A stretch of 64,000 bases of DNA, taken from the NCBI GenBank assembly GCA_032433765.1, contig JAVIAB010000101.1, positions 64,402,140-64,466,139 of the forward strand, read 5' to 3'. The notes under the pieces were generated by a model, which was given only the letters and a program-made list of their open reading frames with translations, made no database searches and was not told where the DNA came from. Positions 1 through 9,687 of this stretch are shown piece after piece. This DNA is from Megaustenia siamemsis. Taxonomy: Eukaryota; Mollusca; Gastropoda; Stylommatophora; Ariophantidae. The translations under genes and the position numbers were made by a program. Numbering within the stretch: position 1 is the first letter of the stretch; each line of letters begins with the position of its first letter.

Positions 1-2
1 AT

Positions 3-1067
3 GATTCAAGGTTTGTAGTTAGTCAGCACGAGATTGATGTCTTTTGCTCTGGTGCTGGTCTGATCAACAAGTTATGGATTGCAGGGGCGATAGTTGCAAA
101 TATCTGCTCCATCCACATAGGCGGGGGTCGGAATGTGGCTCTCAAACAGAACACAAACCAGGCCGACACGTTTAATTCTTGTTATACAGGAGACGGATAT
201 GGACCAGAGGCCGCAGTAAATGACAAAACAAGGACCAAACTCTATGACAATGACTGCACACACACACACAACTGGGAAGTGGAAACAGTCCTGTTTACTG
301 GTATCTGAACTTTACCACGCCCCAGAAGATTTACACCATTCGATTATATCATCAAGCTAGCACTATGATTCGGGTAAAGAATGCCTCTCCAAAAGGCTTT
401 CTCTGACAGCAGCGGCGAAGTGTTCCAGTCTAATGATATATCATATCCTAATGTTTCTATGAACACTATTGTAGTCACCACACAAACGCCAGTGGCACAC
501 ATTAAGACTGAGTTCTCACCGACCATTTCGCAGGCCGGCAGTGTACTGACGGTGTGTGAGGCGCAAACATTTGCAGACACCTATTGTCTGGACGGGTATT
601 CTTGGTCGTTTTGTGCAGTGTGTAGTGGGTGTAGCAAAAGCTGCGACTTCATCATTGGTACGTGTCACGGCAAATGCTCACATGGGATCTATGGACACGA
701 TTGCTCCAGGTCTTGTCTCAGTGTCTGTCCTTTATGTGGGAAAAATCCGGAAAATGCCTACAATGTAAACATCCTGGCTATACATGTAATAACACTTGTC
801 CCGATGGTACTTGTTGGCTACAGTGCGAACAGACGGGTTCTGCTGGCTGTGACATCAAATGTGACCCGGAAAGTGCAGACTGCACGTGCAAGGAAACGTA
901 CTACGGGTCAGACTGCACTCTCAAATGTCCAGACAACTGTTTCAACGACACCTGTGAACAGTCAGCCGGGAACAGTGCATGCAAGGGAAAGTTCTACGTG
1001 TCAGACTGCATTCTCAAATCTCCGGACAACTGTTTGAACGAAACCTGTGGACAGTTAATCGAAGCCT
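3..1067 (+). pseudogene. FTP lectin-like domain plus EGF-like repeats, frame-broken
   Basis: Three stretches of reading frame form one domain order. From 3 to 305 a frame reads NVALKQNTNQADTF and CTHTHNW, typical of the first half of the fucolectin/tachylectin/pentraxin (FTP, F5/8-C-like) fold. A second frame (about 296-400) continues with FTTPQKIYTIRLYHQ. A third (381-770) ends the domain with LTVCEAQTF and enters a cysteine-rich region. From about 740 to 1067 another frame carries EGF/MEGF-like spacing (CTCKETYYGSDC, CPDNCFNDTC). So at least three frame changes are needed (near 290, 390 and 740-770); they look like indels because no splice consensus sits there. In molluscs FTP plus EGF-like arrays occur in ectodomains of receptor phosphatases and MEGF-like proteins, which would act extracellularly in adhesion or glycan binding. 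It may be a pseudogene, or a real gene with sequencing errors. No membrane segment is visible. Confidence 0.5.
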
Positions 1068-1099
1068 GCGTCTCGTATGTCGATGATTCACACGTTAAC

Positions 1100-1795
1100 A
1101 AGAGGCTGCAGACTAATCCAAACATATGGATACCTCAATGTGTTTATGTGCTAGACATGGCTCATTTCTTGGTGTTTTTCCGTGAAGACATGACTCATAT
1201 CTTAATGTTTTTCTGTGCTAGTCATGGCTCATATCTTGGGGTGTTTCTGTGCTAGCCATGGCTCAAATCTAGATGTGTGTCATGTTAGTCATTTCTCATA
1301 TCTTGGTGTGTCGGTGTTAATCATGTCTCTTATCTATATGTGCGTCTGAGTTTAGTAATATATCATAACTTAGTGTGTATCTGTGTTAGTCATGTGTCAT
1401 ATCTTTGTGTGTGCATGTCTGGGTTAGGGATATCTCATATCTTTGTTTGCATGTTTATGTTAGTCATATCTCATATATTTGTGCATACATGTCTGTGTTT
1501 GTCACATCTCATATTCTTGTGTGTGCATGGCTATTTACGTCACAGCTCATATCTTTGTGTGTGCATGCCTATGTTAGTCATATCTTATATCTTTGTGTGA
1601 ATGTCTAGGTTTGGTATGTGTCATATCTTTGTGTGTGCATGTCTAAGTCAGTCATATCTCATATCTTTATGTGCGTGTCTATGTTAGTCATGTGTCATAT
1701 ATCTTGATGTGTGTCGGTGTTAGCCATGGCTCGTATTGCTGTGTACATATCTGTGTTATTCACATCTCATATCTTTGTGTGTGCATGTCTGTGTT
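1100..1795. repeat. Degenerate minisatellite, about 40-55 bp units
   Basis: The motif 'gttagtcatatctcatatc' followed by 'tttgtgtgtgcatgtctgtg' recurs about fifteen times with substitutions and variable spacing. It ends directly in repeat R1, whose other copy (4977) begins with the same 'catgtctgtgttagtca' unit. Short open frames here simply reflect the repeat. Confidence 0.75.
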
Positions 1796-2140
1796 AGTCA
1801 CCTCTAGTGACTCGGGCAGATGGTGCTCGTAAACCTGGGAGGGCCGACCATCTAAGGGCAGAATCCCCCTACAGAAAAGACAATCTGCTGCCTTGCAGGA
1901 AGATTGTGGACAATCAAAGGCTAAGGAAAGCAAACCTGAAAAAATGCTGGCTGAAATCGGATGCACTGGGCCACTGGCGCAGAACACAGTGCAACGTATA
2001 TACGGGTGTTCAGTCAGAGTGGATCTGGCGGACTCTAAATGTGACGTTCTGCCTGTGGGGGCGATCAACACACTTAACCTGACAGCTGACTTCCTGTGGG
2101 AGTCTGGAAACCTACTCTGACTGAGTCCTGATCGCAGAGA
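1785..2140 (+). repeat. Interspersed repeat R1, copy 1
   Basis: Shares long blocks with 4977-5290: 'tcgtaaacctgggagggcc', 'gaccatctaagggcagaat', 'aggctaaggaaagcaaacct', ending near 'cctgatcgcaga'. No Pol III A/B boxes are evident, so it is not an obvious SINE. A related block ('ctgctgccttgcagg', 'aaaggctaagg') sits in front of a LINE-G 3' fragment at 5690. R1 may therefore be the 5' UTR of one of the EN/RT LINE families here. Its frames are not convincing coding sequence. Confidence 0.65.
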
Positions 2141-2164
2141 GAGAGAGAGAGAGAAAGAGAGAGA
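2136..2164. repeat. (GA)n microsatellite
   Basis: Near-perfect GA dinucleotide run at the 3' edge of R1 copy 1. Confidence 0.9.
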
Positions 2165-2555
2165 TGTGTCTTGTGTCTGCAGTAGATTCGTCGCGAACAA
2201 ACCTCTGACATTTTGTATATCACATGAGCTTGGTCAGATGACTTGTTATTTCACGAATACCATTTCCACGTGATGTTGCTTGTCTGTTTTCATTCTGCTC
2301 AAGACACGTACACCTATATTGCTTTCTTGTTTCTCATTAGAAGGCTTTCAGTTACTGAATAAGTATAACACTTGTTTTCTGTAATTTCGTCGCATTTTTC
2401 CAACTCTGCAATGATCACAATGTTTATAATATTTCTTACCTTATTCCACACATTAAAACATAATCTCACGTTTTACTGAGTTCTACTTTATCTTTGTGGA
2501 GTAGCCAAAATATATATATATTTTTTTAACACCAACCTTGTATTTTCTCTTTCAG

Positions 2556-2576
2556 ATTAACGAACTAACACATTCT
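2556..2576 (+). CDS. Candidate micro-exon 1 (21 bp)
   Basis: Acceptor 'tattttctctttcag' and donor gtgagt enclose 21 bp. Phase 0 reads INELTHS; both other phases contain a stop. It is the first of a same-strand series of short exons (2556, 3558, 7835, 13069, 17213, 19989, 25210, 28487, 35266, 39783, 47522, 50281), all multiples of three and open in phase 0. It lies 1.5 kb downstream of the FTP/EGF remnant on the same strand, so it could belong to that gene. I recognise no protein family in the peptide. Confidence 0.55.
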
Positions 2577-2854
2577 GTGAGTATATGTGGTCCGAACGTC
2601 TTACACATATGACAACTACAGCTAAACACGTTAACAGTTGTTTATGATCATAAGGGCACAGTTGACCTTCTAGTACGTCCTTTTAAAGCAACAATAAACT
2701 GGAGCTTGTTTGGGTGGATAAGCCTGAACATATTTAGTTTGTGGTGTAAATGTGCAAACGCTGCATGCAAGCCGCCTGTTGATGTTTGCACTAAAGCATG
2801 AGGTGATAACATGCCGCTTGATAACCAAGATCCAACAATATTTTCTTAACGTAA

Positions 2855-2970
2855 TTGTATCATCTGTTTCTATCATCTGTTTATATAATCTATTTGTATA
2901 ATATGTTTGTATTATATGTTTGCATCATTCGTTTGTATCATCTGTTTGAATCATATGTTTGTATCATCTA
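2855..2970. repeat. Degenerate 16-bp tandem repeat
   Basis: Units of the type 'tgtttgtatcatctgtt' recur seven or eight times with substitutions in AT-rich DNA. The rest of 2580-3550 shows no recognisable gene or element. Confidence 0.6.
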
Positions 2971-3557
2971 ATTTTCGTTGAAAGTATCCAATGGTCATTA
3001 TTTGTAAACAAAAGAGTTTTGTTTTATGCCATTAAAAGTGAAAAACTGGGGTTATTTGTTTAAAGCACCGGCTCAAAAATATCAAGCCTGTTCAAATTTT
3101 AAAACGCTGTTGAGTAAAATGTGATTGTTTCGTTTGTTAAGACAACAATTAATCGTGAGCACGTTGTTACCCGATTGGTAAAATTGTATTCACATATTTG
3201 ATACTTACCATTTCTATTTTCAATCTTACATTTCACGAAACATTTCTATGTATCTATTGTCCTTTCGAGTTGAAGACGGCACATAGGGTAGAACCACAAT
3301 CTCAAAAACAGAAACCTTCCGTGCCAAAATGGCACATATTGCAGAGATCATTGCTTCTAAAATCTATGGCACGAAACATGTAATGAACTAATGAAACAGT
3401 GGATATAGCTTCTTATCTGTTTTGCACCAGTACACAACTTCACAAACTGATGAGATTTGTTTAAAGCCGGTTGCTTTCATTCATTTTTACTATGACGATC
3501 ACACTGCCACGAATGCTTGGTGTTGCTACCGTTTATTCATGCTTACGTTTTCTAAAG

Positions 3558-3590
3558 CTGTCGATGATTCAAACTGCAAACACGATACAA
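3558..3590 (+). CDS. Candidate micro-exon 2 (33 bp)
   Basis: Acceptor 'cttacgttttctaaag' (short Y-tract, AAG rather than CAG) and donor gtaagt enclose 33 bp. Phase 0 reads LSMIQTANTIQ; phase 1 is blocked by TGA, phase 2 is open. The acceptor is the weakest part, and the donor matches U1 well. Second member of the + strand micro-exon series. Confidence 0.4.
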
Positions 3591-3599
3591 GTAAGTGGC

Positions 3600-4976
3600 A
3601 AAGTGCAATATTCAAAAGCAAAACAAAACTAAACAAAAACATTTCAAAAATAAAAATCTTCATCACCAAACCCGCACAGAAGTTGCAGAATATGTATCAG
3701 CGCATTATATCTCCTGGCTATACACTGACGCAAAACACAGTGATTTTGTTTTCAGAAAATAGTCACCGAGGCAATGAAAAGAAATTGCTTCCCATATTAA
3801 ACATGACTTATTTTATTATTTGGATTTGAGTTTATCTCTTTGATTAGTAATCTGCTTGATCATTACACCCCATGGAATCCCATGCTTACATGGGTGTCTT
3901 AATTAATAGAGTTAAGAAGAAACATTCGTTAACATTTGTTGCGTGTTAGGGATTCCCGCTTGTTCGCTGTTCTTCATCCATCAAAGAAGGAAAAGATCAC
4001 TAATTGTATCCATCTGTTAAATTGGTCTCAGTCCGTAAGTATATGGTTGTTGAGCCTCAATCGTAATGGTAATTACAACTTGTAATAGAAGATATTTTTT
4101 GTTTTCTACGACCATTCTATTATGTCTCCGTTTTCTACTGTGCCTTTTACATGACACACAATGTGCAACCTAAAGTTGAGACAATATGAACGAAATATAA
4201 TATTCTATATTAAATACTATTCTATATACTATACTATATACTGTACTAATTATATTATATAACCTGTCCAGCGGGTCTGGACCTGCACAAGAATTATGTT
4301 TATGCTGGCGATAACAGCGTACAACGTGTCTCGTCGCTTTACGTCCATAAGCTTCCCAAGACAGGTTCCGTGAAACAGATATAGCTTTATCCTGTGACTT
4401 CTTTACACACTTCATGTGTCACATGCTAGATCAAATCTGACGGAAACTGCTGCTCTGAAAACCGTTAACATTGTCTGTACGTGAATATCACTGAAGTGTT
4501 AACATCTGATGACATTCACCTTCACAGCGGGTACCCTCTCAGAAAGGCAGCTGCTAAAGAATGAACATCAGTAAAAGACGTTTCAGTTTCCCAACGTTGA
4601 TCTTGCATTCGGACTTCATTAGTTTGTTTTCCACGTTTTGTTTGGCACACAGCTCTGTCTGTGGTTGTGCTCTCAATGTTTCCGCAGTCCAAATTCAGAA
4701 TAAGCCTTGGAACTTCTGCCAGCATTAGTTTGCCCATCAAGCTCTGAACAATTATTGGTTCTGTCCGATATGTAGCGATAGCGACTTAACAAATGACTCA
4801 CTTTCTCCAAATAGTGACGGTAGTGTCTTCCATTTTGTTTATGCAACGCTTTACGCTTATTTAAATTGTGAGACTGTTCCGTCTCCAAGATGGCGGATCT
4901 AGTCCACGTCCTCTCGATCGTTGCAGAAAGTGCATGAAAAGTGTTCCTTGTTGCAGTTTACTCATATTACAAGTCG
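3600..4976. other. No recognisable gene or element
   Basis: AT-rich sequence with only short chance frames. 4195-4262 is low-complexity 'tatactatactatatact'-type DNA. A good donor-like gtaagt at 4036 has no convincing acceptor before it. I see nothing I can name. Confidence 0.6.
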
Positions 4977-5290
4977 CATGTCTGTGTTAGTCACCTCTAG
5001 TGATGGTGAAGATGGTGCTCGTAAACCTGGGAGGGCCGACCATCTAAGGGCAGAATCCCTCTACAGAAAAGATCATCTGCTGCTTGCAGGAAGATTAGGG
5101 GCAATGAAATGATAAGGAAAGCAAACCTGAACAAAATGCTGGCTGAAATAGGATGCACTGGGACACTGGCGCAGTACATGGTGCAACGTTTTAACATGTA
5201 TTGAAGCGGATTGGATCTAACAGGCTTAAACAGACATCTGTCTTCGTGTGCGAGTCTGGATTCCTACTCTTATTCCTGATCGCAGATAAA
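4977..5290 (+). repeat. Interspersed repeat R1, copy 2
   Basis: Second copy of the 1785-2140 repeat. It includes the leading 'catgtctgtgttagtca' unit and the trailing 'cctgatcgcaga', with internal substitutions and an approximately 40-bp shorter middle. Sequence from 5290 to 5690 holds nothing recognisable. Confidence 0.65.
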
Positions 5291-5689
5291 TTGTAATCTG
5301 ACCTTGTATCCGTTTCAGGACCCACAGAGATGTCCTGTCTTTTAAGTTATTTGATTGGATCATGTGAACCTACATATTCTTGATGTGTGATCATCGAGTA
5401 ACTGTCACTTTTTACATTGGCCCATTACTGGTCTGCTCTCCCTCTATTGTAAGAGGAATGTCCAATAATCATAGGTCTCGAGAGAGCCAATTTAGATGTG
5501 TTTCATAATAATGTGTTCGGTTAAGTCAAATCGTTCTAAGAAAAAAAAACATACATAAAAACATGCCCCGCAAAACTACACTGTCACCGAAGATTTGCTT
5601 CATTTTATGCGATGCTATCAATAAGGCATTGATGTCAGGTCGGGTAATTTTACTTGCTACTGCATGCAGTAAACAGTACAACCTGTGGC

Positions 5690-6112
5690 TGCCCTGCTGC
5701 CTTGCAGGTAAGCTCGGGAGAGTAAAAGGCTAAGGGAGGGTAACCCTAAGTAAAACAACCCCACTGCCTTGTGAGTGAAACTTGTCAAAGGCTAGCGGAG
5801 CCAACCATAAACACAGCGTCAGAAGGCAACATAATACCACCTCCGTAACTTATTTGTACAATCATGAAATATTAGGAAGAAACAATCATCATGTTGTTGC
5901 CATGTAATGAGAAGAGAACAAGTGGAATGTATTGTAACAACCGTAAAATTGAGGGACGAAGAGATAGAGAGAAGCCAAAGAGAAAAAAATACCAGACAGC
6001 TTAAGAGAATAGCTTGGCAGATGGCCAACAACAGAAATGATAAATAACTGTCGAGATCGAAAGTTGTGGAGAGACATGATCACCTACGCCAGCTTACCCG
6101 GTACTTGATGAT
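5690..6112 (+). mobile_element. LINE-G 3' fragment preceded by an R1-like block
   Basis: 5690-5815 repeats R1-type words ('ctgctgccttgcagg', 'aaaggctaagg'). 5822-6112 matches the 3' end of LINE-G copies at 42000-42240 and 28570-28815: 'gagacatgatcacctacgcc' near the end, then a TGATGATG-like tail. In those relatives this region encodes the far C-terminus of an EN/RT protein. Heavily mutated; no intact frame. Confidence 0.6.
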
Positions 6113-6654
6113 GTTGATCAATAAGGCATTTTATGTTAAATCGCCTACAAGCTTTAACCCGATTCCCCGAAGCCTTTTGTGTTCCTCGTTTATTGTTTTA
6201 TTTTTTATTCATTGATTGGTTCGCTTATTTCATATCCTAAAATATAGTACAATGATTGCTTTATTTGCACCCACGCTAAAGTTTATTTTTCATTTGTTAA
6301 GAACAAATTTAGATTAGATTAAATTGCAATTTTCTTTCAGAAAAAAAAAACTGTAACTAGCGCGTATTTTGATCTTTGTTAATCATTGCCATATCCATCA
6401 TTGTATTTCTAAAATCTGATGATCTAGATCTGATGGTCACGTGTCGTTCAAGCTATCAATAAATATAATGTTTCCCGCTTTGTTCAATCCTACATAAAAT
6501 GGGGGAGAATAAATTTTCGCTAGTAATTTTAACAACCAAGCCGTCATTTGTCTTCCAGGTAACAAGTAAAAACGTAAACAGCCAGGTCAAGCCAAGTTGT
6601 GTATAGAGAATCTGGTGATAGTGACCATAATTTTTTTCAAACCTTTGGCATATT

Positions 6655-6767
6655 TTTTTACACATTTTAAGGCTGGGTGAACTGGAAGCCGTCGATCAGG
6701 ATCGAACTCGACCTCATGTCCTTTGTAGTCCAGTTCACTAACCACTGAGCTATCGTGGCTCCCCTTC
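6655..6767 (-). mobile_element. tRNA-derived SINE, 5' (tRNA-like) part
   Basis: Read on the minus strand it begins ggagccacgatagctcag. It has an A-box-like 'tagctcagtggttagtg' and a B-box-like 'gagttcgatcc', then 'cacccagccttaaa', as in the longer copies at 37778-38032 and 48773-49023. It diverges after that point, so the copy is 3'-truncated or eroded. Confidence 0.7.
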
Positions 6768-7384
6768 CGGGTAGTGGGCAAGTATTATTCAGTCTATTTG
6801 CTTGCAGGATATTTGCACACAATCACCAAAGTAGTAGAATTGGGTATAAGGGTAGGGCAAATATGAGTAGTGCAGATGAAATATTCACCCTCAGAAATGT
6901 AGCAGCCGGAGTGTCAAAAAGAAATGTGGACAAAGTGTGATGATTCGACAAGGGCAGATATGTGCACAAAGTGGGCTCATTCAACGAGTGCATTTGCCGG
7001 TATTAAAATAAACGTTTGGACAAAAGTGAGCTGTGTTGATGAAACATTAACAACGAACTCACTGAAATGTCAAAAAAAGTAATCGGTCTTTCACAAACAA
7101 GGTACACGATGGTAATACATGGTCCTCTGTAAATATCATCTTACAATCACAACTTTGTATTATTGCTGCTTTAGCTGATTTGCGCATTTGCTTTAATTCG
7201 TATATAAAACGTATGTATAGCTATTATATGATACATTCAGGCATATAAGAATGTGCCTGACTCCACAAATATTGCTGTCAGTGGCATGTGATTAATTACA
7301 ACTGACAACACATTTATAGCACACACGGAGCACTCATATAGTGTAATTGTCTATATTTTTCAATAACTAACATTTTTTGGAGAT

Positions 7385-7565
7385 TTTGGTCGGTATCAAA
7401 CTAGACCGCCTGTACTCAGAAAGAAAAGTTGTAGGTATCAATTCGTAAAAACAGGATAACCACTAAACCGTATCGGTCCAAAATAAATTCATCAAATCTG
7501 GTCATCGACTTGGGCTCTTCTGATCAGTAGCCAGCGATTAAACCACTCAGCCATCGAGGTTTCAA
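7385..7565 (-). mobile_element. Degenerate tRNA-like SINE remnant
   Basis: On the minus strand 'gatggctgagtggttt' resembles a tRNA A box. A second A-box-like stretch 'ggtttagtggttatcctg' follows about 100 bp later, with a B-box-like 'tagtttgataccgacc' near the end. It looks like two tRNA-like units in a row, but both are too eroded to assign to the main SINE family. 6770-7385 otherwise shows nothing recognisable. Confidence 0.4.
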
Positions 7566-7834
7566 GATGTTTCATAGTTATCGTAGCAAAAACATAATAT
7601 ATTGTATAGACGTTGAGCGCAGACACATAAGATCATAGCCAAGAGTTGAAATCAGAACGAAAAACATACATGTATATTGTGTGAAGAATGTGAGCGATTA
7701 GTAAAGAAACTATGATGAAATGTGTTAAACTTGAATTGATGTGATCCCCGTCTGTTCATGATAAATGGCAATCATAGACATGGTAATGGTGATCTCTCAC
7801 TATGTAATGAATATCAATGGCTCATATCTTTCAG

Positions 7835-7852
7835 CGTCGTAGCTATGCTCAA
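7835..7852 (+). CDS. Candidate micro-exon 3 (18 bp)
   Basis: Acceptor 'ggctcatatctttcag' and donor gtaagtaa enclose 18 bp. Phase 0 reads RRSYAQ; phase 2 is blocked by TAG. Strong splice sites on both sides. Same strand, phase and size class as the other micro-exons. Confidence 0.5.
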
Positions 7853-7959
7853 GTAAGTAAAGCCTTTTACAGGATAGTCCTAAAGTCTTGTTAAACCCCT
7901 TATGTTTTTTTTCTGTTATTATTTTCCATATTTTATATAAGATAGACACAAATGAACAT

Positions 7960-8440
7960 TTTAGTAAAAGAAAGCAAAAATTGGTCTCAGTGTGAATAGT
8001 AAAAAAACAAAAGTAATGGCCATATTGATTAAACAAGCATCATCATAAATATAACATGAAAATAAACGGGACAAATCTGAAACAAGTGCAACGTAGGAAA
8101 TACGTGGACACACTAATTACATCAGATGTAAAATGCAACACAGAAATAAAAAACAGAATAGCTCAGGACAAAATAGCATTTCAGAAAAGTGAAACATCTT
8201 TTGTAACAGGGTCTATGTCAAAAAAGTGAGAAAGATAGTTCATAAGTGCTATACATAGCCTAACGTGACCTGAAAGCGAGTCATGCACAATAGACAGACA
8301 AATAAAAAGACAATTATAAGTCGCAGAGATGGGAATTCTCAGAAGAGTATTGACAGTACCCCTTTAATACCTAAAAAGTTCAACTACGACATTCTCAAAG
8401 AGGTCAACAACAAAAAAAAAAAACAGTTTCAATGAAACAT
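7960..8440 (+). mobile_element. LINE-G reverse-transcriptase C-terminal fragment
   Basis: Aligns by eye with 21690-22150: 'aatagctcaggacaaaatag', 'tgtcaaaaaagtgagaaagat'. The conceptual product includes a KFKYLG-like stretch and the post-RT region ending 'PWTAKK'-like, but with stops and shifts. It is a decayed EN/RT LINE fragment, truncated at both ends. Confidence 0.6.
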
Positions 8441-8518
8441 CAATAGGAAACAATATATATTTTTTGTTAGGGGTGGGGGGACTTTATCAGAAGAGGAAAT
8501 CTCAAATGAAGAAAACAA

Positions 8519-8770
8519 TGCAAATAAAACTATTCAAAGCGATCTTTATTCTAAAAGTTAAGCTATCAGACTTGGACCCGTGGATACAACCAAATCATAC
8601 ACAAATAAAACTATTCAAAGCGATCTTTATTCTAAAAGTTAAGCTATCAGACTTGGACCCGTGGATACAACCAAATCAGTACACAAATAAAACTATTCAA
8701 AGCGTTCTTTATTCTAAATGTTAAGCTATCAGACTTGAATCCGTGGATACAAACCAATCAGTACACAAAT
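8519..8770 (+). repeat. Three tandem copies of an 81-82-bp unit
   Basis: The block starting 'caaataaaactattcaaag' and ending near 'gtggatacaaccaaatca' occurs at 8521, 8602 and 8684. Copies 1 and 2 are nearly identical; the third has several substitutions. The +1 frame stays open through two units only because of the period. It follows LINE-G debris and may derive from it. Confidence 0.85.
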
Positions 8771-9676
8771 TACGACCGCAAAAGTGTGTACTAGATAGAT
8801 GATGTTGTTATTCTAAGAATCGTGATTGAAGAATTCAGAAAACAGAAATAACACATCAGAAGAAATTAAAGAGGAAGCAACAGGTGTATTGGTTTGATCA
8901 GACAATAGAACAGACACAGTTAAACTCCACTCTATTACCAACAGGCGCTGCAATAACAGATGGAGAGGGTATATTTGCAATTACAAGAAAGAGATATATA
9001 AACCTGACACAGTGACAAGAGTCATAACAAAGTCACGTTTGTAGTGAAAAATTGCAATTAATGCAGCTTTAAAATAGCTTAGGACACATTCATAGTTCCT
9101 CAAGGCAGATGTTGTGAACATACTATTCAGCTTTTGTAGTCCTGCTTTTGTTTTAAATTCACATCTCCACTCCTCCCTTGTTTGAAATTTAGGAAGATAA
9201 TGCTAAATGAAGTTAGTCAGAAATGGACAAATAATCACCAGCTCAATAAAAAAAAATGTAGCAAAAAGCAAATATAAATAATGAAAAGAAAGAAAAACAT
9301 ATTATTAATAGAATCGGCCATGATTTAAATTGCTCAGAATAACAGGCTTTAGCAGTTACTGTCAATGACTTACTTGTTGCTGCTTCCAACACTTTATCGG
9401 TGTGTTAAAACCAAATATAGTTAAATAAGGAACAGTGACTATGTACAATGAAATGTCATGAAAGGAAATTAGCGGAAGAGAAAAGAAAATTATGAGGATT
9501 GGGGAGTGATGAAAGAGTGAAACAAAACAGCAAAAAGAAAATCTTGCACAAGGAAAAAAATAAGGAGCTGAAAAAACAGTAAGATAAAGATAAAAACACG
9601 CAGAATCTGAAGCAAAAATATCAGATAGAAAAAAAAATAACAAGAGCACGGAGACTCAAAACAAAATGAATGATAT
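8771..9676. other. Unassigned, probably decayed LINE plus purine-rich DNA
   Basis: 8790-9060 has retroelement-like wording ('aacaggcgctgcaataacag') but no readable motif. 9240-9650 is A/G-rich with 'gaaaagaaag' runs, and frames there are compositional. No gene supported. Confidence 0.4.
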
Positions 9677-9687
9677 GAAGTGAGATT
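9677..9687. repeat. Left target-site duplication of LINE-A
   Basis: 'gaagtgagatt' is repeated exactly at 12908-12918 and brackets the minus-strand LINE-A. Confidence 0.7.

Noticed and set aside
4195..4262. AT-rich origin or matrix-attachment site
   Set aside because: Simple low-complexity sequence with nothing specific to support a function.
6658..6767. True tRNA gene on the minus strand
   Set aside because: A and B boxes are present, but no cloverleaf with a proper acceptor stem, and the sequence continues into the SINE body.
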